Source of the DNA: Prunus persica | Lineage: Eukaryota > Streptophyta > Magnoliopsida > Rosales > Rosaceae | Assembly (NCBI RefSeq): GCF_000346465.2 | Contig: NC_034009.1 | Span: forward strand, 16,714,078 to 16,778,077 | Direction: 5' to 3' | Length of the DNA: 64,000 bases | Part shown: piece by piece, positions 11,810 to 24,100 of the stretch | Layout of the letters: every line of letters begins with the position of its first letter | Position numbering within the stretch: the stretch's first letter is position 1 | Notes under the pieces: generated by a model | What the model was told of the DNA's origin: nothing | Seen by the model: the letters and a program-made list of their open reading frames with translations, nothing else | Database searches by the model: none | Position numbers and translations under genes: made by a program

Positions 11810-12727
11810 TGAAATACCCAATTGTAGACATGAAACTATAAATATACCCTACATGATTTAATACATATAAACACACCCAAAACACACCCAATTGTAGAAA
11901 GCTGTCTATTTTTGTATTTTATTTTCTATGTTAGATTACGTTTTTGACCTTTTGGTTCGAATATTTTGAAACATGCCCAAAACTCGCCAGCTAGGATAGG
12001 AATTTCTTGAAATTTACGTTGGTGACCTCGTAACAGAAACCTGTTTGGCAGCCTCAGCAGATCGAATATTCCAAGCGAGCTTCGTTCACTTCTTCGAACG
12101 AAGGAAGCTTCGTTCATCTCTTTGAACGAAACGAGTTTCGTTCACCTCTTCGAACGAAGCTCAGTATGATGTGGTTCCAGATCTTCTTTTTCGATTCTTC
12201 TGAGCTTAGTATGGCGTAGATTGGAGTTCTATTGCTTCAATTTCTTTTTCTTTCTTGTTTGATTTGGTGATTTTTGGATTGATATGCGCTGCATGAGACT
12301 CGATTGGAGCTTGGTGAGATCTGTGATCTTCGATTTTTGAGGTATTCGATTTTTTCTTGTGAATTCATATTCGTTTTTGGAGGTATTCGATTATATTGTA
12401 GTCTGCTTTTTGGTGATTTGATGCTCGATTAATTAAGTTGCTGATTAGGTTTTCGTTTCTCTTTGTTTATAATTTGGATTGATTTCAGATTCGTTTTGAT
12501 TGTGGATTTGCTCTTGTGTTTTGGTTTGAGCTGTGGTGAACAATTTGTGTTATTCGATTTAATTGAGGTATGCTTTTTCAGTTGAATCTGAGTATATTCG
12601 TGTTTTTTCTGTTTATGCGCTATTGGTTTTTGAGTCGACTATAATTCATTGTTAATGCACTCGGCATCCACTGTTATTACTAGTAGTCATTTTTGTTTTG
12701 TTTGTTGTTTTTTTTGTAGAGATATAT
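11810..12727 (+). promoter_or_regulatory. 5' terminal and leader region of the MULE
   Basis: The left inverted repeat is followed by a T-rich leader. A motif (GAACGAAGC/GAACGAAACG) recurs at about 12075-12160 in both orientations. The sequence TTTTTTTTGTAG ending at 12719 looks like the acceptor of a 5'-UTR intron directly in front of the transposase start codon. No protein-like frame is visible in the leader. Confidence 0.45.
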
Positions 12728-15259
12728 ATGGATGATTCGAGAGTGGCGAAGTGCACCTATGGTGCTGGAACTTTAATGCTTATTTTGTCTTCAACTACTA
12801 CTTTTGATTGGTTGTCCAACGAGTTGTGTAGTAGGTTTAAGCTTAAGTTAGGTCATTTTGAGTTAAGGTACTCTTTTATGGATTGCTCCAATTGTTTGTT
12901 GGAATCGGACGATGATTTGAAAATCATGTTTATGGTATGTGGACTGATGAAGGATCAATTAATTCACATTGCTGTTAGGGATAAGGCTGTAGTGAAGCAT
13001 GTTCAAACTGTTAATACGAACATGATTGCTTCTCCTTTTTTGTTGGAGTCTGCTCCTAACAATTACAGTTTTGCACAAGATGAGGATACATGTAAAGATT
13101 CAAGTCAAACTGGTAGTATTGTTGATTCAAGTGCTGCTTCTTCTTCTTGTTTGAGTATGGATTTTGATGGTATTAGCAGTGAGTTTGGAAATGAATATTT
13201 AGGCAAATATGGTAGTTGTGGAGGGCGTAAATATTTGTCTACTGATTGGGAGGGTTATATTACTCATGAGGGTCAGAAGTTTGAGGGTGGAGTTTGTGAA
13301 TTCCGTGATAAGTTGGCTAAGTACGCGATTGAGAATGGTTTTAAGATGAAGTATTTGAAGAATGAGCCTCGTCGTGTTACTGCTGTGTGTGCTAAGAAGG
13401 AATCAAATGGCTGTGAGTGGAATGTGCATGCTGTTAAGTCCAATGTAAATGGATTTTTCTATATTAAGAATTTAAATAATGTACACAGTTGTAGTGGTTT
13501 GATCCGTGAGAAGAGAAATAAGGCAATGGGGTCTCGTTTGGTGTCTTCAATTGTCAAAGATAAAGTTCGTAGCAATCCTTTGGTAAGGCCTATTGAGCTA
13601 ATTACTGATTTGAAAGAAAATTATGGATTGGATGTCCCTTATCATGTTGCGTGGTATGGGAAGGAGTCGGCTACTAAGGATTTACATGGTGATGAGGAGT
13701 TGTCTTATGCTCACCTGCCTTGGTATGTTGATGTTTTGAAGGCCAGCAATGTCGGGTCTCATTGTGTGCTTGACTGTGGCGAGGATGGTTCTCGTTTCCA
13801 GCGGATCTTTATATGTTATAAGGCCTCCATTGATGGTTTTCGATGGTGTAGGCCTATGCTGTTTATTGATGGTACTTTCGTTACAAACAAGTACAAGGGT
13901 ACTCTTCTAGGAGCTACTGCAAAGAATGGGAATAAAGGTATGTAATGTAAATGATTTAGTTGTTGACTTCCATTGAGTAGTATGAACAGTATAGGTATGC
14001 AAATGTAAATGCTGTAGTTGTTGACTTCCAGTTAGTGGTATGAACAATTGTTATACTGTTTGTTGACTTCCATTGAGTGGTATGAACAGTTTCTATACTG
14101 TTCATACCCTGCATCTGAGTATTTTTATGCATTGTAGTTTTACTCTGCTTCATGTGGTAACACTGTTAGCTCTTGCAATGTTCAAACTAACTAATATATT
14201 TCTCTGTTTTTTGTAGAGGTATTCCCTTTTGCCTTTGCTATTGTATCCGGTGAAACTGCTGACAATTGGAGGTGGTTTCTGCAAAGGATATCTGAAGTTT
14301 TGGTGGATGAAGGTAGGCAACTTACATTCATTTCTGATAGGCATGGTGCTATTATCGATGCTGTTAGGACTGTTTTTCCTGCTTCTGCCCATGGTTTTTG
14401 TCTATATCATTTGAAAGAGAACTTGAAAAAGAAGTATCCGCATTCTGTTGGTTCCTCTTTCAAGGATCATATTTTATGGCTTTTTTGTAAGTTGTTGTAT
14501 GCACCGACTGTTGAGGAATATCAAGATATTTTGAAAAAATTAAGAGATGATGGCGGTTCAAAAATAATTGATAAGTTTTTGGCTAATCTCCCTGTCCAAA
14601 ATTTTGCTAATGCATTTTTTCCGGGAAAGAGGTATGGGGAGGTTAGTAATGCCTTGTCCGAGTCGTTTAATTCATGGGTTAAGGATGTGCGTAGGCTTCC
14701 AATTTATGAGATGATTGACACTATTAGGGTCAAAATGATGGAGATGATTTCTAGGAGGAAGCTTGCATCCGAGAAATGGTGTAGTGTTTTGTGTCGGGTT
14801 ATTGAGGATGAGTTGAAGAATTTAGCTGCAAAGGGTCGTCATTGGAGGATATGTCGCGCGAGTGAATCTATATTTGAAGTTCATGCTGATTTGAGTGTTA
14901 TGGTCAATTTGGACGAGAGGTTTTGCTCCTGTTATCAGTGGCAATTGCTTGGGTTTCCGTGTCAGCATGCGATTCAAGTTATCCAACATTCCGGGTTATG
15001 TTTGTATAACTTTGTTGATGAGTATTACAAGGCAGACTTTTATAGGGCTACTTATGCAACCCCTATATTTCCTATACCTGATATTGAGAAGCCTCCTGCT
15101 GGAGATGTTTTTCTTCTACCTCCGCATACAAGAAAGCCTCCGGGACGACCTCCGACAAAGCGCTTCAAGTCAAGCAGTGAAACTACAAGGCAGTTGAAGT
15201 GCAAGAGATGCGGTTCTTGTGATCGTCATAATAGGAGGACTTGCAAGGCTCCTATTTGA
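12728..15259 (+). CDS. Intact MuDR/MULE transposase, 750 aa, two exons
   Basis: The protein catalyses cut-and-paste transposition of the surrounding element. Exon 1 is 12728-13937 (donor GTATGT) and exon 2 is 14217-15259 (acceptor TTTTTTGTAG). The junction restores the reading GNKEVFPFAFAIV. The ATG at 12728 (MDDSRVAKCTYG) is chosen because it follows a likely acceptor at 12718-12719. Domains: a PB1-like N terminus (about residues 5-80), a MuDR DNA-binding region (about 186-255), and the RNase-H-like DDE core with Asp about 381 (FIDGTFVTNKYKG), Asp 444 (ISDRHG), C-x-x-H (GFCLYHLKEN) and Glu 552 (NALSESFNSW). A SWIM zinc finger (CSCYQWQLLGFPCQHAI, about 640-660) and a C-terminal CCHC knuckle (CKRCGSCDRHNRRTC) follow. 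No stop or frameshift is present, and all catalytic residues are kept, so it could be active. Confidence 0.93.
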
Positions 15260-15859
15260 TGTAAAGGTTTTGGAGTATAAAGACTTGAATGAGAGTAGTT
15301 AGTCTTTAACTAGTTAAAGTGCTATGTGATTGATTAGTGACAATCATAGTTGAAAGGAATAGAAATTGATATGCAAGTTGTTAATACGGTGAAATAGCAG
15401 TCACTGCATATGAATACTGTTTGAATTTTCGGTATTAATACATAATATGTACCATTTTTGGTATTTTGGAAATTTTGGTTTTGAAGTTTGATATGAATTA
15501 AGCATTACTGCTGTTTGAATAATCTATAAATGAAGGAACACTGTTTTAATACCCACTGTTTATGTCATTGTTGAAATTAAAAGATAGTTCTATGACATGG
15601 TATTAACAATTTATTTCTATCAAATAGGATTAACATTGTATTGAGAGTGCGTTGTTATTTGTTGGAGTTCACCTTTTTAGTTGTTTTAGTGTTATGGAGA
15701 CCATTATTTCAGGTTACATACACTGTTAATTCACGTAAATAAACTGATTTTTGAATAAGTACATAACTTGAATTTGAAAATCACTTTACTTCAATGTTCT
15801 AAACCTACACAAATCCTAAGAAACTACAATATAAGCAAGAATTTTTGCAAAATATTTGA
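15260..15859. other. Intergenic spacer between convergent MULE genes
   Basis: AT-rich, with several copies of a short phrase related to GTTAATAC/GTATTAAC (for example near 15379, 15435 and 15600). It separates the 3' ends of the transposase and the first Ulp1-like gene and presumably holds both poly(A) regions. No gene is seen. Confidence 0.5.
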
Positions 15860-18800
15860 TTACAACTTCGTTCCTTTGCATTTCTCTCCTCTTTCTTTGA
15901 TGGAAATCCAACTTCTTTCATTGCTCATAATTTTCATGAGAACTTCTTTTCTCATTTCCCAGACCTTTTCTTTGTTGAAATCTGATTCTATTTGTTGGTC
16001 TTTGGAAAGCTGCTTCATGAAGTGCATGACAAAGACGCCACAATCATTGCTGCATAATAGAGATACGCATGCAGGAGTTAGTTCAGTATTTTTTTCAGTT
16101 GAATAGGATTAAAGTTTCACTGTTATTGCGTAACTTACGAATTGTTTGCTTGTTGGGGGCATTCTCTGTTCTCAGTCAGCTTGAAGTTAGTAGTATCATG
16201 ACGAATCAGATACTTCAATGTCTGAGCATATTCCGGTGTAAGTTTGTTGCTGGCAAGCATTTTTGCTATCATTCTAGCTGAAGCTTCATTAAGCCCTCTC
16301 GGCTTCTTGGCATCAAAATCAGGAATTTGGACGAGTTTTGTTTTCAGTGATGCTGCAGCACATTCCTTAAGAAGACAGAGGAATATATTCGCTGTCTCAA
16401 CCTGCATCATAGTCATAGTCAAGTATGTGCGTAGTTTCCTTTAAATTTAGTGTCCTATGTATTAACAGTGTTAATCACCAGTTTTACTTACCAAAACAAT
16501 TGCCTTCTTGTGATAATATTCGAGAGTTTGTTCTGATGTCCCCCTGAATGAGTTGAAGTGTGTCCATTTTGCTGCACCGGTGTCAAAGACAAGCAGCGTA
16601 TGGTGGTTCTCATCTGTAATTGGTATGAACACTCTATCAACGCTTCCAATATTTTCTAGGAGTGGCATATAGAAAGCATGATATGTCAGCTTGTGTGAAG
16701 CACCTCGCAAAAACATCTGCATAAGTCATGTGTTGGTGATTAGTAACTATGTTGATGATATAATATTGATGTATTATATGTGATCTTACATAGTTATTGG
16801 CGGACAAATATGCATTTTTTTGTTTCTGAGGGTTCTGCTTCGCATCATCATTAAGTGCCTCTCCATAAGCATCGATGATTAGTGCAGAAATTGGATCATC
16901 TCCCATCAGCTTTTCAATGTTATGTTTGTACAATACTGTCCTATTGTGTAGGTAAAAAGCGCCCCTGAACAATAATGTTGTTTAAATAATAATTCAGCAA
17001 ATAATAATGTCATAACAGTTTAATAGCAAGACAGTTCTACGGCATAGTATTAACAGTGTAATTCTATGACAGTTCTACGGCATAGTATTAACAGTGTAAT
17101 TCTACTACAGATTGGCTTACTCATCGGAATCAGATGCAGATATCCAGTAATTTTCCAAATTCTTCTTTGATTTTTCATCCAGCCTGTTGTAGACCTCATA
17201 CATGCGCAACTGAAGGTATGTATCTTTGTCCTTCTTTTTTTTGTTGGGTGCTTCATCTTCGCTTTGGCTTTCTCTTTTTCGGGCTTTCTTATGTGCTTCG
17301 GGGTATGTGTAATCTGGTTTCTTTGCAGGCTTTCTGTCTTTTCTGTCTTTGATGATTTTGATGCCAGAACGTAATTGCCTGGTTCCTACTTCTTTCGCTT
17401 GCAGGAGAACTGACTTTTCAGGAGTTTTTTCATCAGCATTCTCATCTTCATCATTAGGAGTTTCTTGCACCTCCAATTCACTTTCTTCTGCTATTCTCTC
17501 ATCTTTTTTCTCCTTATTAGCTTGTTCTTTCATTGTAATTTCTCCTTGTTCACCTTGTGTGAAATTTTTTCCCATCACATGTTTCAAAGAGGCAATAACA
17601 GTGTCTTTTTCTTTCATGCTCTCAATGCAGGACAACTTTTCCCCTTCAAGTAGTTCATGTTGTTCCTGTAGCTGTCTCTTGTTTGTTTTGAGTGCATGAA
17701 GTTCCCCTTGTAATTTTGCACCTTCTTTTTTCTCTTTCTCAAGCTGCTTTTTCAGTATTTCAATTTCTTTCTCCAACTCTTCTTTTTCTGTCCATATTTG
17801 TTGAATGAATGATTTTTTCTTTATGCAGGATTCTATAGCACTCTGCATCATATCCCTTCGAGTATCTGCCTTTTCAATCCAATAGTCGACTGCTTCTTTT
17901 AGCTGTTGGATTTTCTCATGGGTAGAGACTATTTCATGCTTGTAGTACTCTGGGATTGAACCCACTATGTCCTCAAAAATGGTGTTGAAGTCTTCTTCCT
18001 GGCCGTCAAGGTCTGGATGCTGTTGCTGGACATTAACAGTGTCCCCCTCCGTCATTGAGTCTCTGCTAAGGTCAACTGCTTGTTCTTCAATTTCATCATC
18101 TGCTTCGCATCCCGGTGCTTGTGCTGGTGGTTCTTCAATTTCATCATCTGCTTTGCATCCCAATGACTCTGTATTGTCTTCATTTTGCTCCTGTTGTGGA
18201 GTGTTTGTCTGGGTTGCACTTTGGTCCACATTTTCATGGAAGTTGAAGTTCTGTTTCTGGGTAATAACAGTCTGCTTTTTTCCTTTTTGTGTTTGACTCT
18301 TTAACTGTCACAAATATTAGAAAGGAAAAAAAGATCATTAGCAAATTTATATACATGTATATGTGTGTGTCCACCATCAATTCAGTTTTGAAATATAAAT
18401 GTTGGGTCATTGTAGGTTATCTTACCCAATCTTTAAGTGTGATAACAAAGTCATCATCCTCTTCATTTTCTTCTTGTTCTTCATGGTCTGCGTGATCAGT
18501 CGTTGCTTCTTCTTCTTTTTCATTGTCTGCAGCTTTTATCTGTTGAATTATTGGAGTCAGTAGTAATTATGGTGTACTAACATTATATATGTTTATGGAA
18601 GTAAGAAAAATGCCTTAATGTTTTCATATTTTGCAATATTCAGCTTGATATTGAGCTCCGGAAGGCTCCATTTGACAGCCGCTGGTTTATGATCTTCTCT
18701 TCCAGGAATTGGACTGATCAGGTTAGTTCTTTCACACAGCCAATACTGCAAACATGTTTTTCAATATAAAGTGTTAATGCACGTGAAAACAAATAATATA

Positions 18801-20251
18801 ATAGGATTAACAAATAGATGTAGTTTCTTACCAGGATTAGCACAAGGCAACCACTGACACTTGGTTGATTTGTCTTGTGCTTTTTATTTTTCATGGCTTG
18901 GTCCAGTCCAAAATGCATGTAATCTAAGACTCCTTGTGCCCAGTTGTAGCTGTTCATTGCTTCTAAGGTGTCAATCATAGTCAAAAAGGTCCAAGCCATT
19001 GTCGCCCCCGAGTTGCAAAAGAGATTTGTGATGAGGAGCTCTAGGATTAACAACCTCACAACATCCATTGCATTGTTCTTTCTGTCATCTGCTATTGCTG
19101 TGTTCAGGCACCTATCAACCTCAGTTTTTGTGATTTTTTTTGAATTCTTGAAGTACTTCTTTTCAAAGCCCAAATTTGTTCTTGTGGAAGTTGTTGTGCT
19201 TGGCAACTTGTTTCCTTTGTTAGGCAATCCAAAGATTTCAGACACATCATTGCTTGTAATTTCATACTCGTTGCCTTCACTGAATTTGAATTTTTTGGTT
19301 TCGGGGTTGTAGAACCTGATTAGTCTAATTATTTGATAATTAGACTTCTGGCATTCTACCTTGGTGAGCTGACCTTCCATGTAAGCCTTGATGATGCTCC
19401 AGAATGGCGTTTTTTGTAGGATCTTGAGGACATCCTTTCTTGCTGCAAGCTTGTCTTTTACCGTTTGCAATGTGTTGTCAAATGTGAGCATGTTGCTCTT
19501 GATCTGCACATAATTTGGGTTATTGCGTCTGCTTGGTTTGGCTTTTGCTGTTGTTGGTGGTGTGCCTTGTGTGTTTGTTGATTTTTTTTTGCTCTTTTTC
19601 TGGCTTGGGATACTTTTGTATGCTTTTTTTTTGAATTTCAACCCGGTTACCTTTTTCCATATGATCACCTGCAAAGTGAAACAAATATGTTATTTTAACT
19701 AAACAAAAGAAAGATGAAACATAAGTATTAATACTTCTATGACATGGTATTAACCATTTACTTCTATGCATTTGAACCTCATATGCATTTCTAGTGCATG
19801 TTGCACTAGAAGAGCAAAATGCATAGAAGTCCCAGATTTTGATTAACAAAGGATGCTACATATGTTGGTCTTCAAGTGCACTCAGTGCACTAGAAGAGCA
19901 AGACACATAGCATGCTATATATTTTGGTCTTCTAGTGCACTGCAAGCAGTGCACTAGAAGAGAGAGATGCATAGCAGCCACAGATTTTGATTAACAAAGC
20001 ACTGCACTAGAAGAAAGGATGCTACATATGTTGGTCTTCAAGTGCACTCAGTGCACTAGAAGAGCAAGACACATAGTATTAACAGTTGTGACATAGTATT
20101 AACAGTTCAAGTTCTATGACATAATATTAACAGTTGTGAAACATATACATCGCAGTCAAAACATGCGTTTTTTCAGAACATTTCTATCGGACTTTGAAGT
20201 TAAGAGATTTTTTAATACCTGGGAGTTTGATTGTGATGCTTTTTCAGCCAT
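15860..20251 (-). CDS. Ulp1-like C48 cysteine protease carried by the MULE, copy A (1050 aa)
   Basis: Nine coding exons join in frame: 20251-20219, 19668-18832, 18745-18614, 18539-18426, 18304-17121, 16964-16790, 16716-16492, 16401-16139 and 16049-15860. The start is ATG at 20251 (MAEKASQSNSQ), with an untranslated exon likely upstream (ending 20430). Residues about 12-300 are a basic, plant-mobile-domain-like region (TPFWSIIKAYMEGQLTKVEC, NDVSEIFGLPNKGNKLP). Residues about 370-740 are acidic and coiled-coil. The C terminus is the Ulp1/adenain fold, which removes SUMO-type modifiers in known relatives: His863 (NHHTLLVF), Asn880 (WTHFNSF) where Asp is usual, Gln983-984 and Cys991 (NDCGVFVMHFM). 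One intron has a GC donor at 18613. The ORF is intact, and activity of the H-N-Q-C set is plausible but unproven. Its role in transposition is unknown. Confidence 0.85.
19785..20070. repeat. Cluster of palindromes in the 5' intron of Ulp1-like gene A
   Basis: A perfect 16-bp inverted repeat with a 2-base loop occupies 19928-19961 (arm TCTTCTAGTGCACTGC, loop AA). Similar shorter ones lie near 19790-19812 (TTCTAGTGCA arms) and near 19878-19895 and 20040-20060 (GTGCACT arms). They are linked by repeated phrases (AGAGCAAGACACATAG, GCTACATATGTTGGTCTTC). The cluster sits in the intron 19669-20218 and could form hairpin RNA. Confidence 0.8.
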
Positions 20252-21125
20252 TTCTGAAGCTTCTTCGTTTGATTTGGGATGGTCTTCTGTGCTTTTGCAT
20301 CTTGACTGTTTGTTTCTGTCATTGTTGGCCCTTTCGTTGGTTACCTGTATTAAACGTCGTACTCTTGCATTAGTTAGCAGAATCTTAAGATGAAAGTAGA
20401 AAGTGAGTTTGGGTTTTTGGGATTGTACCTTATGTCGATGTTTATGGTTGAAATTTTCTTCCTTTTTCCCTGGGTTGTCCTTGTGCTCAGTTGCTTTTTT
20501 CCTGGGTTTTGTAGTGTCGATTTTGAAGACTTGTGGCTATGGCAGAATATAACTTCGATTCGCCGGCTTTCTCGTAATGGAGTTTGTCTCCTGTCTGGTG
20601 GTTATGGAGGTTTTCGCCTGCTTTTGGAGTTGGTGTCGCAGAGATTGGGGTTAGAGGTGAGTGGGTTTTCGGCTTTTGGGTGCCTGCGTGTACTGTTGTT
20701 TATCTAGGCTTAGATTTTTTTTGTCTTTCAATGGGCTTAGTTAAATTGGGCTTTATTGGCTTGTTGAGTTTTCTGGGCTTCTTTTTTTATGAGACTTTTT
20801 TAGTTTATTTAGTTTATTTGCTTGATTTGTTTTGGGCTTTATTTCGTTTCTGAACTTGATTTTCTGAAGTTGGGCTGGGCTTTTTGAAAGTCACTGTTAA
20901 TACGCATTTTGAACATTGTTAATGCGCAGTTTGAAATTTAGAAGAAGCTACACAGTAACAATTTTTTACATTTGAATCTCACTACACAGTAACTATTAGA
21001 CATTTGAAAGTTAAGAAGCAGCAAAAGATTTTGTTTAGAAGCTACATATTAACACTTTGACATTTGGAAGTTAGAAGCCGGACATTTACTATTTTATAGT
21101 TCTAAAATTTGTGAAATCCATGCTT
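20252..21125. other. 5' region of gene A and spacer to gene B
   Basis: On the minus strand there is a likely untranslated exon ending at 20430 (donor GTACAATCC) and the 5' part of the next exon (20344-20252). Upstream the sequence is T-rich, with GTTAATAC-like phrases near 20890 and 20920, and holds the presumed promoter of gene A and 3' end of gene B. No Met codon in frame was found upstream of 20251. Confidence 0.5.
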
Positions 21126-24100
21126 TCATCCTTCATTCCCTTTTGTGAAATACCAACTTTTTTCACTTTCCATTGTCTTCAATAAAACTTCTTTTCTCAT
21201 TTCCCACACATGCGCTGTACTCAAGCTTTCTTCAATTTTTTTTCCTTGTGACAACTGCTGGATGTAGTACATGACAAATACTCCACAATCGTTTCTGCAA
21301 ATTCAGACATATGTATATGTAACATTTAGTGAATCATAGTTTAATTTGAATTGGGGGAAGAAAAGTGTTATTGTGACACTTACGACTTTTGGGGTTGTTG
21401 GGCGCATTCCCTGTCCTCCTTAAAGTTGAATTTTGTGGGATCATGTTTCATCAGATATTGTATTGTTTGAGCAATTGCTGGTGTAACTTTCAAGTTCGGA
21501 AGAAGTTTTGCAACCTCGTAGGTGAATTCTTCATTGTAGACGGGCTTCTTGAACTCAAGAAGTGTGAAGCTGTTTTTTTCTAAAATTGATGGAGCACATT
21601 CCTTGACACTATTGAGGAAGACATTTGATGCGTCTGCCTGCATTTTAGGCAAGTATGTTGTTAGCTTCACTGATTAAATGTTTTGTTCATGCATTGTATT
21701 AACAGTTCATATTAGGAGTCTGTCTTACCAAAATTATTGCTTTTTTGTTGTAGTATTCAACGGTTTGCTCAGTTTCCCCCCACAATGAGTTGTAGTGCGT
21801 CCATTGCGATGAATTGGTGTCAAAGACAAGCAGGGTGTGGTGTCCGCCATCCGTTATTGGTATGAACACCTTTGAAGTCTTCCCTATGCATTCAAGGAGT
21901 TTGACAAAATATTCATCGAATGCTCTTGGGTGCATTTTACCTGTGAGATACCTCTGCAAGATTAATAGTTTCGGCATTAGAGAGAATGTGAAAAATATAG
22001 GAAGATGAATAATTTGTGATTTTTACTAGAAGTAACGGGATAGGTATGATCTTTACGTATGCGTAGCACGTGATGTATGCATTCTGTTGTCTTGCAGGAT
22101 CCTTCTTTTCATCATCATGAAGTATCTCGGCATACGCATCTATGATTTGTCCATAAATTTCAGTATCTCTGAATAAGCTTTGTATGTCATCTTTGAACAA
22201 AATGCTTGTCCCTTGCCAAAAAGCAGTGCTGTAACAGTATTTGTAGTTAGAAAAAATGTCAATAAATTGAAAGAACTGTTCAATAGAGTTCCAGTATAGC
22301 GTAATAATACTGCTTGTTTCCTTAAAAAAACCTTTTCCTAATGCATGCCTACCATGTAAAGTTCCAGTATAGGGTAATAACACTGCTTGTATCCTATGAA
22401 ATCCTATATCTAATGCATGCCTACCATTGTAAAGTTCCAGTATAGGGTAATAACACTGCTTGTATCCTATGAAATCCTATAACTAATGCATGTCTAACCA
22501 CTGTAAAGTTCCAATATAGGGTAATAACACTGCCATATTACTCTGAAATCCTATAACTAATGCATGTCTACCCGCTGTAAAGTTCCAGTATAGGGTAATA
22601 ACACTGCCATATTACTCTGAAATCCTATAACTAATGCATGTCTACCCCCTGTAAAGTTCCAGTATAGGGTAATAACACTGCTATATTACTCTGAAATCCT
22701 ATAACTAATGCATGTCTAGCCCCTGTAAAGTTCCAGTATAGGGTAATAACACAATGAAATCCTATTTTCTAATGCATGTTCAATAATAGCATCTTGCATT
22801 GAAAATGAATGAAACACATTGCCTTACCCATCAATTGAACTTTTCCAGTAATTTCTCAGCTTTTCTTGTGAGAGTTCATCCAGCATGTTGTAGACCTGAT
22901 ATGTATTCCATTGCAGGAATGAACCTTTGGCCCTCTTCTTTGATTTGGCTGGTTCTTGAGGTTGTTTTGCAAGCTTTCTCTTTTGTGCTCTTGTCTCTGC
23001 TTCAGGGAATGAGGAATCTGGTTTTCTTGATTTTATCTTTTCTGCTTCACCTTCTTTCTCTTCTACTTTATCTTCTTCACTCTGCAGTTCTTGCGCTAAT
23101 TTTTGATCCCTCAATAGGGCAATAACAGCTTCCTTTTCATTAATAATTTCCAAGTAGGAAATCTTCTCCGCAAGAAGTTGATCATTTTCTAGCTGCAGCT
23201 TTGTCATGTAGGATTTTTCCTCATACATATCAAGTTGTATGGCATTCTTGTGATATGCTGCTTCCTTAACCATCTTCTGCAGTTGCTGCTGATGCTTCCT
23301 TAATTCTTCTTTTTCATTGTACAGCATCTGAATCAATTTATTCTTTTTTATGCAGGATGCTATTGCATCATGGATCTTTTGATGCTCTCCTTTCTTTGTC
23401 CAATATTCAGCAGCATTGTTGATCGCAATCATGTATTCTTTTGTAAGCTGTATTTCATCCTCCTTGTATTCCGGGACAGATCCAACATTTTCCTCAAATA
23501 ACGTTGAATTCCGGTATTGCTGGTGGTGTTGCTGGTGGCCTTCTTGTAGCTGATGGTGTTGCTGGACTTGATGTTCAGCAGCATCATCATGCTCTTCATT
23601 CATTTCAGCATCCTCCTCTTCATTTTCTTCTTCATCAGCATCACCATGCTCTTCATTCACCTCTTCAGCAGCATCATCATGCTCCTCATTAACTTCTTCA
23701 GCAGCAGCATCCTCCTCTTCATTCTCTTCTTCAGAATCATCATCCGGCTCTTGAGCTTTAGTGCTTTTTATCTGTTTGTTGAGTAGAGTTAGCATTAAGA
23801 GTGACATGGTATTCATAGTTTACTTCTATGACTGGAACTTGACAGTGGTAGAAAAGCACAAGAAATAGGATTTCAAAGAGAACTAGTAGTGTTATTACCC
23901 TATATTGGAACTTTGCAGTGGCAGACATGCGTTAGAAATAGGATTTCCTAGGGAACAATCAGTATTATTACCATATACTGGAACTTGACAGTGGTATAAA
24001 AGCACAAGAAATAGGATGTCTATGACATGGTATTAAGAATGTATGTCTATGACATGGTATTAACAGTACCTTTATCTGGTTGTTCTCTAGATGATGAAGC

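Noticed and set aside
17349..17699. Serine- and cysteine-rich frames on the plus strand opposite the Ulp1-like gene A
   Set aside because: They are antisense shadows of the coiled-coil exon on the minus strand. The same holds for frames at 22799-23125 and 23504-23786 opposite gene B.
22285..22790. Possible CRISPR-like array (regularly spaced repeats)
   Set aside because: The whole 74-bp unit is repeated, with no unique spacers, and it lies in a plant transposon intron. It is a minisatellite.
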